A stretch of DNA of 64,000 nt from Colwellia sp. (lineage in GTDB: Bacteria; Pseudomonadota; Gammaproteobacteria; Enterobacterales; Alteromonadaceae): the NCBI GenBank assembly GCA_022969175.1, contig JALJPB010000012.1:29475-93474 (forward strand), written 5' to 3'. The number at the start of each line of letters is the position of its first letter. The stretch's first letter is position 1. The notes beneath the pieces are model-generated. The model had not been told where the DNA came from, did not search any database, and was given only the letters and a program-made list of their open reading frames with translations. Below, piece by piece: positions 16,069 to 24,247 of this stretch. Both the position numbers and the translations under genes were made by a program.

Positions 16069-18258
16069 ATGATCGATATCCAACAACCCTTCAAACTTGC
16101 CAACATCACCATCACTCCGACGACAGATGAGCTAAGTTTTGATGGTAAAACTATTGAAATAAAATCGATGGCAATGAAGGTCATTTGTTATTTTGCCATT
16201 CACAAAGATGAAATTATTAGCCGAGACAGTTTACGTGAGAACGTATGGCAAAACTCTACCGCCTCAAATCATACCATCAACAACCATATTTACAGCTTAC
16301 GCCAAACCTTGGCAAAATTAGACCCTGATACTAAGTTCTTTCATACGGTAACAGGCAGTAAAAGTGGCTACCGCCTAGTGGCTGCTATTACCCAGGAATC
16401 AGCATTATCCTCGCCTAGCTCAGCAGTGCTAGCGTCAACAAGCATTTCAGCGAATGCTACAGTCGAAGCAATCACTAATCAGCAAATACAAGCCGTCTCT
16501 CCCATCAGTGGAGTTTCGTTTCAAAAATCTCAGAAAGTAGTTTATTTAAAAACAATTATTTTAACGGTACTTTTATTTGTGTTATCGGTGAGCATATATT
16601 TCTTTTCTGCTGACAAACAATACAACCACATCACACCTTTAAGTCAACAGCCGGGTCGAGAACAAAGCCCAGCCATCAGCCAAGATGGCCAAATTATAAT
16701 TTACGCCAACCGGGTAAGTAGAGGTGAGACTTGGGAGCTATATGCCAGCAAAATGCAACTCCCTTTACAACCAATAAAAATATTTACCACTAGTGGCAAT
16801 AGAGACAATTTTGTCAGTATTTCTCCCAATAAAAAATATATTGCTTTTCTTCGGTACGCTAAAGGCGAAACAGGTATATACATTGCAGATTTTAATTCTC
16901 AACGTTTAACTGCCCGTAATGAAAAACTATTGATTCCGCTTAATGCTGCCAATTTATCACCTGCAATCAGTTGGTTAAGTAACAGTCAGTTTTTTTACAC
17001 CGCCACTGAAGCAGTATCAGCACCACTTAAAGTGTATTTGTATGATTTGGCACTTGACCGTTCAGAACAAATTAGCGCTCCGGCTTTAAATACCTTCGGC
17101 GATATGTCAGTCGTGGTTTCACCCAATAACAAATTGTTAGCGATTATGAGATCTGACAATTTTGATGGTCATCAATTATATTTATATGACTTAGCCAGTA
17201 AAAACCTGATTAAAACTGAGGTTAAAAGCACCGAAGTCAGGTTAAACATTAGCTTTAGTGACGACTCTAAACAAGTCTTTTATGTTGATCAACAAGGCTT
17301 TTTATCAAGCTACTCCATTGAGGCTCAAGTAATAAAGCAAATATCTCAACAACAATATATAGGCTACTGGCCATTAAAAGTACCGAATAAAAATCAATTT
17401 ATTATGCAACAAGACTGGGGACTTTCTTCCCTCACTACCCAAATAATTAAAATCAATAACCCACAAACAGGCGGCGACGGTACAAGTGAAACCATAGTAA
17501 GCAATGGCTTATCAATAAGATCAATAGCTGGTATTGATAACGGGCTCATCTTTGCTTCAATAAAAGCCAACCAGCAGCTCGAATTATGGAAATACCAAAA
17601 TGGTAAAACCAATAAACTTGAAGAGTTTAATGAAAAAGCACAATACCGCTACCCGCTAAGTTTAAGTTGGTTAAAAGGCTCAAATAAAGCGTTATTATCT
17701 ATCAATAAAAGCTGTAGAATAATAGATATCATCACAGGTAAAGACACTCCTTTGTGTCCAGATAATGAAAACTTATACGCCGGTAATTTCTCTTATGATG
17801 GCCAACATATATACTTAGCAGGCTTTGATAATAATGGTGATAAAGCTGTAAAAATTGGTATTAGTGGCTTTCCATTAACTCCATTAAAACAATTAAAGTC
17901 CGCAAACTCAATTCAACAAGACGCCCATGGAAATTTCTATTATAGCCAGGAGCCTAATTATGATATTTATTTTTACCAGTCTTCAACGGGTGAAAATAGA
18001 AAAATTATAGAACGCACTTATATCAACAATCGATACTCTGTAAACGACTTTGTCACCACTGAAAAGGGTATTTATTTTATGGATCGAGTAAGAGTAGGCA
18101 GCAATGCGATTTATTATTATAACTTTTCAGATCAAAAAACCAGTTATCTTATCAAGAGTCATGATAACTACCCCAATATTGTTTTAAGTGAAGATGAACA
18201 GTTCATTTATTTAATTAAATCATTTGATAATGACAGTAAATTATTACTTGTTGAGTGA
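16069..18258 (+). CDS. CadC-like membrane regulator: winged-helix DNA-binding domain, TM, PD40 propeller
   Basis: 729 residues. The N-terminal OmpR/PhoB-type winged helix (about 8-105, DEIISRDSLRENVWQNSTASNHTINNHIYSLRQ) is cytosolic, a linker follows, and one membrane helix lies at about 160-182 (TIILTVLLFVLSVSIYFF). The rest is a periplasmic repeat region with PD40/WD40-like elements (SPAISQDGQIIIYANR, FVSISPNKKYIAFLR, MSVVVSPNNKLLAIMR). This is the ToxR/CadC transmembrane-activator plan in which a propeller senses an envelope signal. It sits 190 bp after the TonB receptor and is separated from it by a terminator. Regulation of that receptor is a reasonable inference. Confidence 0.88.
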   Translation: MIDIQQPFKLANITITPTTDELSFDGKTIEIKSMAMKVICYFAIHKDEIISRDSLRENVWQNSTASNHTINNHIYSLRQTLAKLDPDTKFFHTVTGSKSGYRLVAAITQESALSSPSSAVLASTSISANATVEAITNQQIQAVSPISGVSFQKSQKVVYLKTIILTVLLFVLSVSIYFFSADKQYNHITPLSQQPGREQSPAISQDGQIIIYANRVSRGETWELYASKMQLPLQPIKIFTTSGNRDNFVSISPNKKYIAFLRYAKGETGIYIADFNSQRLTARNEKLLIPLNAANLSPAISWLSNSQFFYTATEAVSAPLKVYLYDLALDRSEQISAPALNTFGDMSVVVSPNNKLLAIMRSDNFDGHQLYLYDLASKNLIKTEVKSTEVRLNISFSDDSKQVFYVDQQGFLSSYSIEAQVIKQISQQQYIGYWPLKVPNKNQFIMQQDWGLSSLTTQIIKINNPQTGGDGTSETIVSNGLSIRSIAGIDNGLIFASIKANQQLELWKYQNGKTNKLEEFNEKAQYRYPLSLSWLKGSNKALLSINKSCRIIDIITGKDTPLCPDNENLYAGNFSYDGQHIYLAGFDNNGDKAVKIGISGFPLTPLKQLKSANSIQQDAHGNFYYSQEPNYDIYFYQSSTGENRKIIERTYINNRYSVNDFVTTEKGIYFMDRVRVGSNAIYYYNFSDQKTSYLIKSHDNYPNIVLSEDEQFIYLIKSFDNDSKLLLVE

Positions 18259-18310
18259 TTCTCTAAATAGTTGCTGAAATTAAGATAATATCTATGAAAA
18301 GTAATAAATG

Positions 18311-18340
18311 TTAAAAGCCATAAAAAATCATGGCTTTTAA
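18311..18340. terminator. Hairpin between convergent genes
   Basis: Perfect 11-bp arms, TTAAAAGCCAT (18311-18321) and ATGGCTTTTAA (18330-18340), lie between the convergent CadC-like and YdcH-like genes. The stem ends supply A/T tracts on both strands, so it can stop transcription from either side. Confidence 0.65.
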
Positions 18341-18368
18341 AGTAAAAACATTTCGATAAGTGAAGCTG

Positions 18369-18620
18369 TTAAACCGACACTTTATGTTTTTTTATCATAC
18401 TAAACAGTCCATCTTTAAGGCGAAGTCTTCTCACCTTTAATTGATCAAGATAATCATCAGAGGTATTTTCAACACCTTGCTCAATTCGATTCACCTCATG
18501 GTCGACTTCATGATAATCCTTAAATAATCGTGCAAAATGAGTATCGTTAATTTTTAAATCATGTATCTCGTCAGTGAACTCTGGAAATTCATGGTGTAGA
18601 TCGTGTTTTTCAATTGACAT
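18369..18620 (-). CDS. YdcH family small protein (DUF465)
   Basis: 83 residues with the DUF465 pattern: FPEFTDEIHDLKINDTHFARLF, then DYHEVDHEVNRIEQG, and a C-terminal LKVRRLRLKDGLFSMIKK. The fold is a short helical hairpin in the cytosol; the function is not established. It lies 68 bp downstream of the DksA-like gene on the same strand and may share its transcript. AAGGACAAATT before the ATG is a good ribosome binding site. Confidence 0.88.
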   Translation of the reverse strand: MSIEKHDLHHEFPEFTDEIHDLKINDTHFARLFKDYHEVDHEVNRIEQGVENTSDDYLDQLKVRRLRLKDGLFSMIKKHKVSV

Positions 18621-18687
18621 AATTTGTCCTTGTTTTTCTTTTTAGTAAATTATTAGTACTTATTAAGTGGTTAAGTTTTTAAGCTTA

Positions 18688-19002
18688 CTATTGGGCGCAT
18701 GAAATACAAGTATTTGCATAAGGTAATGCTTTTAAACGCTCAGTTGCGATAGTTGCTGTGCATTTTATACAAACACCATATTCATCGTTTTCAATTTGTG
18801 TTAGCGCAGAATTTATTTGCCGTAACTCTGACTTAGCTTCATGATGAATTTCATCAAGTACCTCATTATTTTCACTTTCTGTGGTTTGTTCTTCAAAATC
18901 AGCAGAGCGGCCTTTTTTAAAATCACGCTCAATAGCGTCAATGCGAACCATCAATTGTGATTGCTTGTTTCTCAATGCGTTTTTAATATCGTTTACCGGC
19001 AT
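18688..19002 (-). CDS. DksA/TraR C4-type zinc-finger protein
   Basis: 104 residues. An N-terminal coiled coil (MPVNDIKNALRNKQSQLMVRIDAIERDF and following) is joined to a C-terminal zinc finger, CIKCTATIATERLKALPYAN followed by TCISC, with two CxxC pairs. The DksA/TraR family inserts its coiled coil into the RNA polymerase secondary channel. At 104 residues it is shorter than housekeeping DksA (about 150) and resembles the small paralogues of unknown target genes. GGAGATAGAA before the ATG is a strong ribosome binding site. Confidence 0.88.
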   Translation of the reverse strand: MPVNDIKNALRNKQSQLMVRIDAIERDFKKGRSADFEEQTTESENNEVLDEIHHEAKSELRQINSALTQIENDEYGVCIKCTATIATERLKALPYANTCISCAQ

Positions 19003-19138
19003 TTCTATCTCCTTATAACTAATACAAATAAGTCTCTCTATATCTATTAACTTACTCCGTTAATAGAATTAATCTTTGATCTAAAACATGATTTATTTGA
19101 CAACTAAATATAGTCAATCATAGCGAGTTCTCTTTTAT

Positions 19139-19153
19139 TAGACCAAAGTCGTA
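19139..19153 (+). promoter_or_regulatory. Candidate CrbR-type operator 1 upstream of the porin
   Basis: TAGACCAAAGTCGTA, about 195 bp before the porin start codon. It shares the pattern TAGAC-Y-W-AAGT-Y with the site at 19215-19230 and with one in front of the ActP-like operon (10888-10901). The regulator assignment is inferred. Confidence 0.4.
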
Positions 19154-19214
19154 GTTGTTGATTTTATCCCCAAAGACCAATAAAAATGCAGCTAAGAAAA
19201 CTTTATGACAGCCC

Positions 19215-19230
19215 TTAGACTTAGGTCTAA
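19215..19230. promoter_or_regulatory. Candidate CrbR-type operator 2 upstream of the porin
   Basis: TTAGACTTAGGTCTAA, almost fully palindromic, 76 bp downstream of operator 1. On the minus strand it reads TTAGACCTAAGTCTAA, the best form of the shared motif. It is about 115 bp before the porin start, a plausible place for an activator. Confidence 0.45.
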
Positions 19231-19346
19231 TTACATCTTGTACTTTATTTATCTATGTTAGTAACCAAGTGGTAAAAAACAATAAAACACTGCCAAAAAA
19301 GTCAGCAGTATAAGGCTTTGGCTATTTCAATCATGGGGAAGATAAA

Positions 19347-20429
19347 ATGTTTAACAAAACTAAATTACTATTGGTCACTGGTTTATTAACCTTGGCTGGT
19401 ACCGCCAACGCCGATTATGAATTTAAAATTTCAGATGAAGATACAATAACTTTTGGTGGCTACGTTAAAGTCGATACCAGATATGTAAGTGGTAATATTC
19501 AAGCGACTGATTACTGGTATGGTAGTGGAACTGTACTGGCTGAGGATGCTTCAAATTTCGGTATTGCTGTCAATGAATCACGATTAACGACAAAATACGT
19601 TCATGGTGATGTTACCGCATATATTGGTATGGATTTTTATGGCGGTGCAGTAAATGGTGGCGGTAATGAAGTCATCTCAAACTCATCGAATTTACGTTTA
19701 CGACAAGCCTTCATAAAATATAAAGACGTATTAGTAGGTCAAGCATGGACAACGTTTCAAAACACCAGTGCCTTAGCTGAGGCCGCAGATTTTGCAGGTC
19801 CTTTAGTTGCTTCTGCTTTCATTCGTCAAGGTCAAATTCGCTATACCATGGGCAATTTACAAGTATCCATTGAAAATCCAGAAACCTATGGTGGCAATAG
19901 ACCTTCGGCAGGTGTACGTGATGATAACGTACCTGACTTCATTGCTAAATATACTTTTAAAGGTGACTGGGGCAATGTTTCTGTTTCTGGTTTAGCTCGC
20001 CAATTACAATCATTAGAAGGAAATGCCGAATCTGCTTTTGGTTACGGTGTTGCTGGTCGTATTAACACGTTTGGCAAAGATGACTTTCGCTTCCAATTGC
20101 ATGGCGGCAACGTAGGTCGCTATGTTGGCGTAACTGCATCTACAGATATGGTGGGTGAAGAAGTCGAAGACACCACCTCTATTATGTTCGCCTATCGCCA
20201 CTTTTGGACTAAAGATCTGCGTAGCTCGGTATTTTATGGTAATACCACCACCGACTTAACCGATAGAGACCGCACACATTGGGGCGTAAATTTATTTAAG
20301 AACATCACTAAACATTTATCATATGGCATTGAAGTAGGTCAATTTGAAATGGCCAATGCTGATGATTTAAATGGTGGTGTTGGTGCTGATTCATTCTACG
20401 GTCAATTTTCTGTGAAATTCGCTATTTAA
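19347..20429 (+). CDS. DcaP-like trimeric outer-membrane porin
   Basis: 360 residues. A signal peptide (about 1-22, ending GTANA) is followed by FKISDEDTITFGGYVKVDTRY, the start typical of DcaP-type porins, and a beta-barrel with alternating hydrophobic strands ending GQFSVKFAI. LRLRQAFIKYKDVLVGQAWTTFQN is a conserved family segment. DcaP porins take up dicarboxylates and other small organic anions in Acinetobacter. Two motifs upstream resemble one in front of the ActP-like operon, so control with acetate uptake is possible. AGGGGAAGATAAA-like purines precede the ATG. Confidence 0.88.
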   Translation: MFNKTKLLLVTGLLTLAGTANADYEFKISDEDTITFGGYVKVDTRYVSGNIQATDYWYGSGTVLAEDASNFGIAVNESRLTTKYVHGDVTAYIGMDFYGGAVNGGGNEVISNSSNLRLRQAFIKYKDVLVGQAWTTFQNTSALAEAADFAGPLVASAFIRQGQIRYTMGNLQVSIENPETYGGNRPSAGVRDDNVPDFIAKYTFKGDWGNVSVSGLARQLQSLEGNAESAFGYGVAGRINTFGKDDFRFQLHGGNVGRYVGVTASTDMVGEEVEDTTSIMFAYRHFWTKDLRSSVFYGNTTTDLTDRDRTHWGVNLFKNITKHLSYGIEVGQFEMANADDLNGGVGADSFYGQFSVKFAI

Positions 20430-20450
20430 CTTTTTTACCTTACATCAGTT

Positions 20451-20497
20451 ACCTCTGTTGAGGTTATTTTTGAGGGGAGCTTTTGCTTCCTCTTTTT
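20451..20497 (+). terminator. Tandem terminator hairpins after the porin
   Basis: ACCTC-TGTT-GAGGT (20451-20464) followed by TATTTTT, then GAGGGGAGC pairing (one bulge) with GCTTCCTC (20472-20492) followed by TTTTT. The second is a standard intrinsic terminator for the porin transcript. Confidence 0.75.
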
Positions 20498-20518
20498 ATT
20501 AAACGGTTAATTTAAATT

Positions 20519-20692
20519 AAAAAAAACCAGCTGCGCAAGCAGCTGGCTAACCATCAAAAAGTTTCTCTTTAGTGTCGCTAGAAGAGAACATAACTCGCAA
20601 CTTAGTTATTAAGCGTCCTGAGTCTTAATAGTTAAGTTGCGAATTACTATTATCACAATATTCTAGAGAGCAACCAGAGAAGTCGTGACAAC
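20519..20692 (-). ncRNA. Candidate Fur-regulated small RNA
   Basis: A complete small transcription unit, read leftwards, in the gap between tex and the porin terminator. A promoter with TTGACA, 17 bp and TATCAT (20699-20727) overlaps a Fur-box-like palindrome, giving a start near 20692. The predicted RNA (about 170 nt) has a long hairpin at 20597-20640 (17-bp arms, 15 matched, 10-nt loop) and ends in a perfect intrinsic terminator, CCAGCTGC-TTGC-GCAGCTGG plus eight U (20519-20546). No open frame of note lies inside. The layout is that of RyhB/PrrF-type iron-sparing RNAs; the bases before the terminator (TTAGCCAGC) also resemble the RyhB 3' end. Orthology is not proven. Confidence 0.72.
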
Positions 20693-20694
20693 AA

Positions 20695-20727
20695 GTAAAT
20701 GATAATCATTCCTATTTAGATTGTCAA
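20695..20727 (-). promoter_or_regulatory. Promoter and Fur box of the candidate small RNA
   Basis: On the minus strand TTGACA (20722-20727), 17 bp spacer, TATCAT (20699-20704). Over the -10 lies AGGAATGATTATCATTTAC (20695-20713), which matches the 19-bp Fur consensus at about 13 positions, including the whole central AATGAT-N-ATCATT palindrome. Fur bound there would block the promoter. It begins 28 bp after the tex stop codon and is independent of tex. Confidence 0.72.
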
Positions 20728-20754
20728 GCTTTAATTTATCTCAATACATAGCCT

Positions 20755-23154
20755 TTATTTCTTAAGCTTTGCAAATGCATTGGCAAAAGCATTACCCATA
20801 GCGGCATTACCTGAGTCTTTTGCTTTATTAGTAGTTTTATTCGATTTTTTATGTGCTGGTTTAGTTTTATCATTCTTCTCACTAGCTACTTTAGCATTAG
20901 AGCTAGGGCTAGTCTTATTTTGGCTTCTAGGTGCTGGACTAGCATCGTCTAAACGCATCGTTAAGCTGATTCGTTTTCGCGCTGCGTCTACTTCAACAAC
21001 TTTTACTTTGACAACATCACCGGCTTTTACAATTTCTCTAGGATCACTAACAAACTTGTTTGTTAGTGATGAGATATGTACTAAACCATCTTGATGAACA
21101 CCAATATCAACAAAGGCACCAAAATTAGCGACATTGGAAATAACTCCTTCTAAAATCAAACCTACTGTTAAATCAGCAACCGTATTAATTCCCTCTTTAA
21201 AGGTAGCGGTTTTGAATTCAGGACGCGGATCGCGACTAGGTTTTTCTAATTCACTAATAATATCTTTGACCGTTAATTCACCAAAGCTAGTATTGTTAAG
21301 TTGATTGACAATTTCATTGCAATTAATTTTATTTAGCTGCTCACTATTGCCAAGCAATGACTGGGTATCGAGGTTTAGTTGGGCAATAATAGCTTCGACC
21401 ACAGGATAAGTTTCTGGATGAACACCAGATCGGTCTAAAGGATTTTTACCATCGATAATCCGTAAAAAACCTGCCGCTTGTTCAAAAGCTTTTGGCCCTA
21501 GTCGAGCGACTTTTTTTAATTCTTTTCGATCGTTAAAACGGCCATGTTCATCACGATAATTAACGACATTTTGTGCCATGGTTTTATTGAGCCCTGAAAC
21601 TCGTGTTAACAAAGCAGCTGATGCGCTATTTAGATCTACACCCACGGCATTTACACAATCTTCGATGACATTATCAAGTGATTTGATTAATTGGCTCTGA
21701 CTCACATCATGTTGATATTGGCCAACACCAATAGCTTTAGGATCAATTTTCACTAACTCCGCCAGTGGGTCTTGTAATCGACGAGCAATAGATACCGCAC
21801 CTCTAATTGAAACATCTAAGTCAGGAAATTCATTGGCGGCAAATTCTGATGCTGAATAAACTGAGGCTCCAGCTTCACTGACAATAACTTTTGTTAACTT
21901 AATCGGCGTTTTATCTGGTGATTGTTCTGCAGACTTTGCTGCAAGAGCGACAATAACATCAGCAATAAGTTTGTCACTTTCTCTTGAGCCAGTGCCATTA
22001 CCAATAGCGACTAATTCAACTTTATATTGCTGAGATAAATTAACCAAAGTACGTACTGACTTCTCCCAATGATTTTGTGGAGCATGAGGAAAAATAGTTG
22101 CCGTTTGCAATAACTTGCCAGTACCATCAACAATCGCTAATTTACAACCAGTACGCATACCAGGATCTAGCCCTAAGGTTGTTTTTGCGCCCGCTGGAGC
22201 CGCCATTAATAAATCACTTAAGTTAGTAGCAAATACTTTTATTGCTTCAACTTCGGCTTGCTCTCTGAGGTTACCTAATAAATCAGTTTCTAAAGATTGA
22301 GACAATTTAGCTTTCCAAGCACTACGAACGACTTTAGTTAAAAATTTAGCCCCTGCTTGTGAGCTTAATCGTAAATTATAATGTTCACTAATTATCTGCT
22401 CGGCACTTGAATAACCACTAGCTTCTTGCCCAGGATCAACATCAATAATTAACTTTAAAAAACCTTCGTTACGACCACGAAGCATCGCTAACATACGATG
22501 AGAAGGCACAGTTCTTAATTTTTCTGAGTGCTCAAAATAATCTTTAAACTTAACACCCTCTTGTTGCTTACCCTTAACCATTTTACTGGTGAGGTGAGCC
22601 TGTTTTAATAAATGTTTACGCAGTTTTTGTAATAAATTAGCGTCTTCAGCAAAACGCTCAATTAAAATGGCGAGTGCTCCTTCAAGTACTGATTTATCAT
22701 CTTGGAAACCAGCGTCTTTATTAATATAACTTTGTGCTTCATCCTCTGGCACTAATAACCAGTTCTGATAAAGCTTATTGGCCAATGGTTCTAAACCTGC
22801 TTCAATGGCAATTTGGCCTTTAGTTCTTCGTTTTGGCCGATAAGGCAGATATAAATCTTCTAATCGGGTTTTATTATCCGCTTGTTCAAGCTCTTTTTTT
22901 AAAGCCGGGGACAATTTACCCTGTTGTTCTATATTCGTTAAAATCAGTTGACGACGTTCGGTTAGCTCTCTTAAATAAGTCAAACGCTGAAACAGATGGC
23001 GTAAGTGATTATCATCTAAGCCCTTCGTTGCTTCTTTACGATAGCGCGCGATAAAAGGTACCGTAGCACCATCATCTAATAAGGTGATTGCCGAAGTTAT
23101 CTGTGAAGTTTGTACTTTAAGTTCTTGAGCAATTTGCTCAGCGATTGAGATCAT
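20755..23154 (-). CDS. tex: Tex-like RNA-binding transcription accessory protein
   Basis: 799 residues in the Tex order: N-terminal helical domain ([39 protein letters not shown]), YqgF/RuvC-like domain (about 325-460, [21 protein letters not shown]), helix-hairpin-helix repeats (about 500-560, [20 protein letters not shown]), and an S1 RNA-binding domain (about 650-720, [26 protein letters not shown]). The C-terminal 70 residues are lysine/serine rich. Tex binds nucleic acid and affects transcription and stress fitness in several bacteria. It appears monocistronic. The candidate small RNA begins just after its stop codon. Confidence 0.95.
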   Translation of the reverse strand: MISIAEQIAQELKVQTSQITSAITLLDDGATVPFIARYRKEATKGLDDNHLRHLFQRLTYLRELTERRQLILTNIEQQGKLSPALKKELEQADNKTRLEDLYLPYRPKRRTKGQIAIEAGLEPLANKLYQNWLLVPEDEAQSYINKDAGFQDDKSVLEGALAILIERFAEDANLLQKLRKHLLKQAHLTSKMVKGKQQEGVKFKDYFEHSEKLRTVPSHRMLAMLRGRNEGFLKLIIDVDPGQEASGYSSAEQIISEHYNLRLSSQAGAKFLTKVVRSAWKAKLSQSLETDLLGNLREQAEVEAIKVFATNLSDLLMAAPAGAKTTLGLDPGMRTGCKLAIVDGTGKLLQTATIFPHAPQNHWEKSVRTLVNLSQQYKVELVAIGNGTGSRESDKLIADVIVALAAKSAEQSPDKTPIKLTKVIVSEAGASVYSASEFAANEFPDLDVSIRGAVSIARRLQDPLAELVKIDPKAIGVGQYQHDVSQSQLIKSLDNVIEDCVNAVGVDLNSASAALLTRVSGLNKTMAQNVVNYRDEHGRFNDRKELKKVARLGPKAFEQAAGFLRIIDGKNPLDRSGVHPETYPVVEAIIAQLNLDTQSLLGNSEQLNKINCNEIVNQLNNTSFGELTVKDIISELEKPSRDPRPEFKTATFKEGINTVADLTVGLILEGVISNVANFGAFVDIGVHQDGLVHISSLTNKFVSDPREIVKAGDVVKVKVVEVDAARKRISLTMRLDDASPAPRSQNKTSPSSNAKVASEKNDKTKPAHKKSNKTTNKAKDSGNAAMGNAFANAFAKLKK

Positions 23155-23353
23155 TGAGTCGAAAATCCGTAGTTAATCATCTTGATATTAAACGCATTCT
23201 ACCAGTAATTTTGATCAAGTGTAGCCTAAAAGTACAAGTTGCTGATCATCCTAATGAACTACAAAAAATAACAATTTTACCACAAGCTAAAACAATAATT
23301 TAAATCCATTTGTATAAAATAACACCAGATTTAAATAAATAGGTGACTTACAT

Positions 23354-23626
23354 ATGCAAAACTCTTTAAGCCAAGTAGTTCAACATCACCCAATTAGTAA
23401 CGATCGAAGAAAGTCCCAGCCAGCTAGTATTGATGCTATGTGGGACGAGTTAACATTAGCCCAACAATTCTCTATCTCTAGTTTAGGACAATTTGGTTAT
23501 ACGCTGAGTTTTATTCGAAATGTTAATTTAAAAGCTTTAGCTGTTTTACATTTAAACGATAAAACAGCGACCATTAATGAAGAAGGAGCGATAAACATTA
23601 CTGCCGGGTTAGATCTTCGCCATTAG
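23354..23626 (+). CDS. Small protein of unknown function upstream of greB
   Basis: 90 residues, not recognised. The N-terminus is polar (QHHPISNDRRKSQP), followed by IDAMWDELTLAQQFSISSLGQFGYTLSFIRNVNLKALAVLHLNDKTATINEEGAINI, a compact alpha/beta pattern without a signal or membrane segment. AGGTGACTTACAT before the ATG is a good ribosome binding site, which supports a real gene. It lies 110 bp before greB on the same strand. Confidence 0.75.
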   Translation: MQNSLSQVVQHHPISNDRRKSQPASIDAMWDELTLAQQFSISSLGQFGYTLSFIRNVNLKALAVLHLNDKTATINEEGAINITAGLDLRH

Positions 23627-23736
23627 GGCTTTAACCAAAGAAGAAACTTTGTAATCTGGATATAATGATTTTGTATCTCAGTAAATTTCCACATACAATG
23701 TAAATTAAGCAAGTTACCAACTAATTTACCTAAACA

Positions 23737-24210
23737 ATGAAAAAATCAAACTATATTACCCGTGCAGGTTGGGAACGACTTGACCAAGAATTAAAATTTC
23801 TTTGGAAAGATGAACGCCCTAAAATTACCCGCTCGGTGTCTGAAGCGGCAGCACAAGGTGATCGAAGTGAAAATGCCGAATACATTTATGGTAAAAAACG
23901 GTTACGTGAAATAGACCGACGAGTGCGCTTTCTAATAAAACGTTTAGACGACTTAAATATTGTTTACCCTGAAAAGCAGCAAGAAGGTAAAGTTTTTTTT
24001 GGTGCTTGGGTCACATTAATTAATGAAGATGATCAAACAAAAGTTTATCGACTCGTTGGCCCTGACGAGTGGGATGTTAAGCAAGGAGATATTAGTATTG
24101 ATTCTCCTATGGCCAGAGCGCTTTTAGGCAAACGAGTAGATGATGAAGTAGTAGTACAAACGCCTGAAGGTGAACGCGTTTTTGATGTGGTTTCAATTAG
24201 CTATTCTTAA
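23737..24210 (+). CDS. greB: Transcript cleavage factor GreB
   Basis: 157 residues. The N-terminal coiled coil (about 1-75) has YITRAGWERLDQELKFLWKDERPKIT and the acidic tip region (GDRSENAEYIYGKKRLREIDRR). The C-terminal FKBP-like domain includes VTLINEDDQTKVYRLVGPDEWD and SPMARALLGKRVDDEV. GreB rescues backtracked RNA polymerase by stimulating cleavage of the transcript 3' end. The KKRLREIDRRVRFLIKRLD stretch favours GreB over GreA. It converges with the TraF-like gene (37 bp). Confidence 0.95.
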   Translation: MKKSNYITRAGWERLDQELKFLWKDERPKITRSVSEAAAQGDRSENAEYIYGKKRLREIDRRVRFLIKRLDDLNIVYPEKQQEGKVFFGAWVTLINEDDQTKVYRLVGPDEWDVKQGDISIDSPMARALLGKRVDDEVVVQTPEGERVFDVVSISYS

Positions 24211-24247
24211 TATTTAAAACCCGAGCTAAACAAGTACTCAACTAGGG

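Noticed and set aside
23209..23222. TTGATCAAG near the tex start as an FNR site.
   Set aside because: Only one half-site matches; the second half (TGTAG) does not, and tex is not expected to be oxygen-controlled.
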